Of a DNA stretch of 64,000 nucleotides, positions 62,047 through 64,000 are shown one piece after another. The translations under genes were made by a program, and so were the position numbers. The stretch's first letter is position 1. Every line of letters begins with the position of its first letter. Below the pieces are notes generated by a model that saw nothing but the letters and a program-made list of their open reading frames with translations, had not been told where the DNA came from and ran no database searches. Source of the DNA: PALSA-612 sp963776735 (lineage in GTDB: Bacteria > Actinomycetota > Thermoleophilia > Gaiellales > Gaiellaceae); NCBI GenBank assembly GCA_963776735.1, contig CAVZNV010000004.1, forward strand, positions 25,671 to 89,670, given 5' to 3'.

Positions 62047-63687
62047 CTAGGCCGTCTTGATCGCGGCTGCCTCGGCCAGGCCGAGCTCGTCGATCGCCGC
62101 CTCGCGCATCTTGTACTTCTGGATCTTCCCGGTCACGGTCATCGGGAACTCGTCAACGAGCTTCCAGTAGCGCGGAATCTTGAACGTCGCGATCTCGCCG
62201 CGACAGGCATCGGCCAGCGTGTAGCCGTCGGCGGAAGAGCCCTCGCGCATCTTCACCCACGCCATGAGCTCCTCGCCGTACCGCGCGCTCGGCACGCCAA
62301 TCACGTACGCCTCGACCACGTCCGGAACGGTCAGCAGGAACTCCTCCAGCTCACGCGGGTAGATGTTCTCGCCGCCGCGGATGATCACGTCCTTGATCCG
62401 CCCGACGATCGAGACGTAGCCCTCGTCGTCCATCACGGCCAGGTCGCCAGTGTGCATCCACCCGGCCCGGTCGATCGCGGCACGCGTCGCCTCGTCGTCG
62501 TCCCAGTAGCCGAGCATCACCGAGTAACCACGCGTGCACTGCTCGCCCGGCGTCCCGCGCGGCACGATCCGCCCGGTCGCGGGGTCGACGACCTTGATCT
62601 CCAGGTGCGGGTGAACGCGACCGACCGTCGTCACACGCTTGTCGACCGGGTCGTCGACCGAGCTCTGCGTCGAGACCGGCGACGTCTCGGTCATCCCGTA
62701 GCAGATCGTCACCTCGTCCATGTGCATCGCCGTCCGGACGCTCTTCATCGTCTCGATCGGACACGGCGACCCCGCCATCACACCGGTCCGCAGCGATGAG
62801 AGGTCGAACTCGGCGAAGCGTGGATGCTCGAGCTCCGCGACGAACATCGTCGGCACGCCGTAGAGCGAAGTGCAACGCTCCTCCTCGACCGCCTCCAGCA
62901 CGGCCAGCGGCTCGAACGACTCGCCCGGCACGACGACGCACGCGCCGCGCGTCATGCACGCGAGGTTCCCGATCACCATGCCGAAGCAGTGGTAGAACGG
63001 GACGGGGACGCAGACGCGGTCGGCCTCCGTGTAGCGCAGCGTGCCGGCGATGAAGTGGCCGTTGTTGAGGATGTTGTGGTGCGAGAGCGTCGCGCCTTTC
63101 GGGAACCCGGTCGTCCCGGACGTGTACTGGATGTTGATCGGGTCGTCGAACTGGAGCTCGGCCTCGCGCACCTCCAGCACCGACTCGGGCACGCCGTCGC
63201 CGTCCGCCAGCAGCGACTCCCACCCGTCCTCGAGGACGATCGCGTCCTCCAACTCGGGACAGCGCCCGCGCACGTCGCCGAGCAACTCCGCGTAGTCCGT
63301 GTCCCGGAACCCGCGTGAGAGCAGGAGCAGCCGGATCCCCGAGCGCGTGAGCGCGTACTCGAGCTCCGAGCGCTTGTACGCCGGGTTGACGTTGACGAGG
63401 ATCGCGCCGATGCGTGCTGTCGCGTACTGCGTCACGACCCACTCGGAGCGGTTCGGCGCCCAGATGCCGACGCGGTCGCCTTTCTCGATCCCGCGCGCGA
63501 GCAGCCCGCGCGCCGCGCGGCTCGACTCCTCCCACAGCTCGCGATAGGTCGCGCGATAGCCCTGATGGCGCACGACGAGCGCCTCGCGGTCGCCGAACTG
63601 CTCCACCGTCCGCCGCAGGCGCTCGCCGATCGTGTCGCCGAGCAGCGGCACGTCGCTCGCGCCGTGCGCGTACGAGGGCGCGCTCAC
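62047..63687 (-). CDS. Acyl-CoA synthetase (AMP-binding, FadD/AcsF-like)
   Basis: A 546-residue ANL-superfamily ligase: P-loop YTSGTTGFPKGATLSH, CYGMTETSPVSTQSS, TGDLAVMDDEGYVSIVGR, IIRGGENIYPRELE and catalytic Lys in PMTVTGKIQK at the C-terminus. It activates a fatty or other carboxylic acid to acyl-CoA via acyl-AMP. GTG 63687 overlaps the stop of the upstream ligase gene (GTGA). Confidence 0.86.
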   Translation of the reverse strand: MSAPSYAHGASDVPLLGDTIGERLRRTVEQFGDREALVVRHQGYRATYRELWEESSRAARGLLARGIEKGDRVGIWAPNRSEWVVTQYATARIGAILVNVNPAYKRSELEYALTRSGIRLLLLSRGFRDTDYAELLGDVRGRCPELEDAIVLEDGWESLLADGDGVPESVLEVREAELQFDDPINIQYTSGTTGFPKGATLSHHNILNNGHFIAGTLRYTEADRVCVPVPFYHCFGMVIGNLACMTRGACVVVPGESFEPLAVLEAVEEERCTSLYGVPTMFVAELEHPRFAEFDLSSLRTGVMAGSPCPIETMKSVRTAMHMDEVTICYGMTETSPVSTQSSVDDPVDKRVTTVGRVHPHLEIKVVDPATGRIVPRGTPGEQCTRGYSVMLGYWDDDEATRAAIDRAGWMHTGDLAVMDDEGYVSIVGRIKDVIIRGGENIYPRELEEFLLTVPDVVEAYVIGVPSARYGEELMAWVKMREGSSADGYTLADACRGEIATFKIPRYWKLVDEFPMTVTGKIQKYKMREAAIDELGLAEAAAIKTA

Positions 63688-64000
63688 GTCTTCGTCTGCG
63701 CGCGGGCGCGCTCGCGGAGCTCGAACTTCTTCACCTTGCCGGTCGACGTCTTCGGCAGCTCGCCGAACTCGATCTCGCTCGGTGCCTTGAAGCCGGGCAG
63801 CGTCTCGCGCGAGAACGCGATCAGCTGATCGGCGGTCATCTGCGCGCCCGGCCGCAGCGTCACGAAACCCATCGGCCGCTCGCCCCACTTCTCGTCCGGC
63901 ATCGCCACGACGGCCGCCTCGAGCACGTCGGGGTGCCGGACGAGCGCACGCTCGACCTCGATGGTCGAGATGTTCTCGCCGCCCGAGATGATGATGTCCT
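63684..64000 (-). CDS. Second acyl-CoA synthetase, C-terminal part (cut by window edge)
   Basis: The last ~105 residues of another ANL ligase: DIIISGGENISTIEVERAL (A8/hinge region), VVAMPDEKWGERPMGFV, and LPKTSTGKVKKFELR with the A10 Lys. It continues beyond base 64000. Two adjacent ligases, coupled by GTGA, suggest a catabolic fatty-acid or aromatic-acid operon that begins outside the window. Confidence 0.83.
   Translation of the reverse strand, partial: DIIISGGENISTIEVERALVRHPDVLEAAVVAMPDEKWGERPMGFVTLRPGAQMTADQLIAFSRETLPGFKAPSEIEFGELPKTSTGKVKKFELRERARAQTKT

Overview
The window is high-GC DNA with gene-dense operons, many GTG starts and 1-4 nt stop/start overlaps (GTGA, ATGA, TGATG). With an F420-type LLM oxidoreductase, a DUF4232-like secreted protein, a G1-type peptidase and many ABC importers, this points to an actinobacterium, most likely class Thermoleophilia (Gaiellales/Solirubrobacterales). 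That assignment is inference. I see no rRNA, tRNA, CRISPR array, transposase or phage gene, and no gap between genes exceeds about 300 bases.

Layout. (1) 1-7537, minus strand: an F420-type oxidoreductase, a secreted beta-propeller protein, a polyamine-type ABC importer and a partial secreted protein. (2) 7566-17431: an amino-sugar/muropeptide locus. SIS isomerase, nagA and murQ run leftward; an MsmK-type ATPase, a GntR/UTRA (DasR-like) regulator, a sugar SBP, two permeases and a GH3 NagZ run rightward. DasR-like operators lie in both intergenic regions. (3) 17550-24363: a hydantoinase/carbamoylase-type amidohydrolase (frameshifted), an atypical SDR, a DadA-like FAD oxidase, an N-carbamoylsarcosine-amidase-like hydrolase, glpD and a PHP protein. 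(4) 24499-28568: a second complete SBP/permease/permease/ATPase importer. (5) 28471-32612: GDPD, EamA transporter, HAD phosphatase, enolase-superfamily enzyme and homocysteine methyltransferase. (6) 32619-33463: two CMD/AhpD-like genes; one carries an in-frame TGA exactly where the second cysteine of CxxC belongs, a candidate selenoprotein. (7) 33523-43763: a ProVWX-type betaine importer with a tandem-fused permease, a FAD/GcvT dimethylglycine/sarcosine-type dehydrogenase, etfB, etfA and a DgcB-like membrane Fe-S oxidoreductase. (8) 45363-55719: an IclR regulator followed by corrinoid protein, MTHFR_C, metF, methyl-H4folate:corrinoid methyltransferase, RACo-like activase, DUF1638, non-pyrrolysine MttB homologue, aldehyde dehydrogenase and choline-dehydrogenase-like GMC enzyme. 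(9) 55736-64000: a 3-hydroxyisobutyrate-type dehydrogenase, GAF protein, formamidase, secreted protein, cyclase-family hydrolase, nitrilase, DsbA-like protein, a small membrane protein and two acyl-CoA synthetases (one partial).

How it fits together. Regions 5, 7 and 8 read as a programme for choline/betaine-type methylated amines. Import is by ProVWX and choline oxidation by the GMC enzyme and ALDH. The first methyl would go to a corrinoid protein (MttB homologue), then to H4folate and MetF. The remaining methyls would be removed by the FAD/GcvT enzyme, with electrons passing through ETF to a DgcB-like membrane protein. This is inferred from gene families and gene order.

Sequence quality. 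About nine apparent single-base frameshifts fall in 41.4-45.3 kb (etfA, the DgcB-like gene, the peptidase), with isolated ones near 18.35 kb and in the first 130 bases. They may be assembly errors or real decay. Recurrent structures are hairpins just after three SBP genes, a 23-25 bp odd palindrome (three copies), a GC-rich palindrome (two copies plus a degenerate one) and TAGRCT-like -10 boxes only a few bases before start codons.
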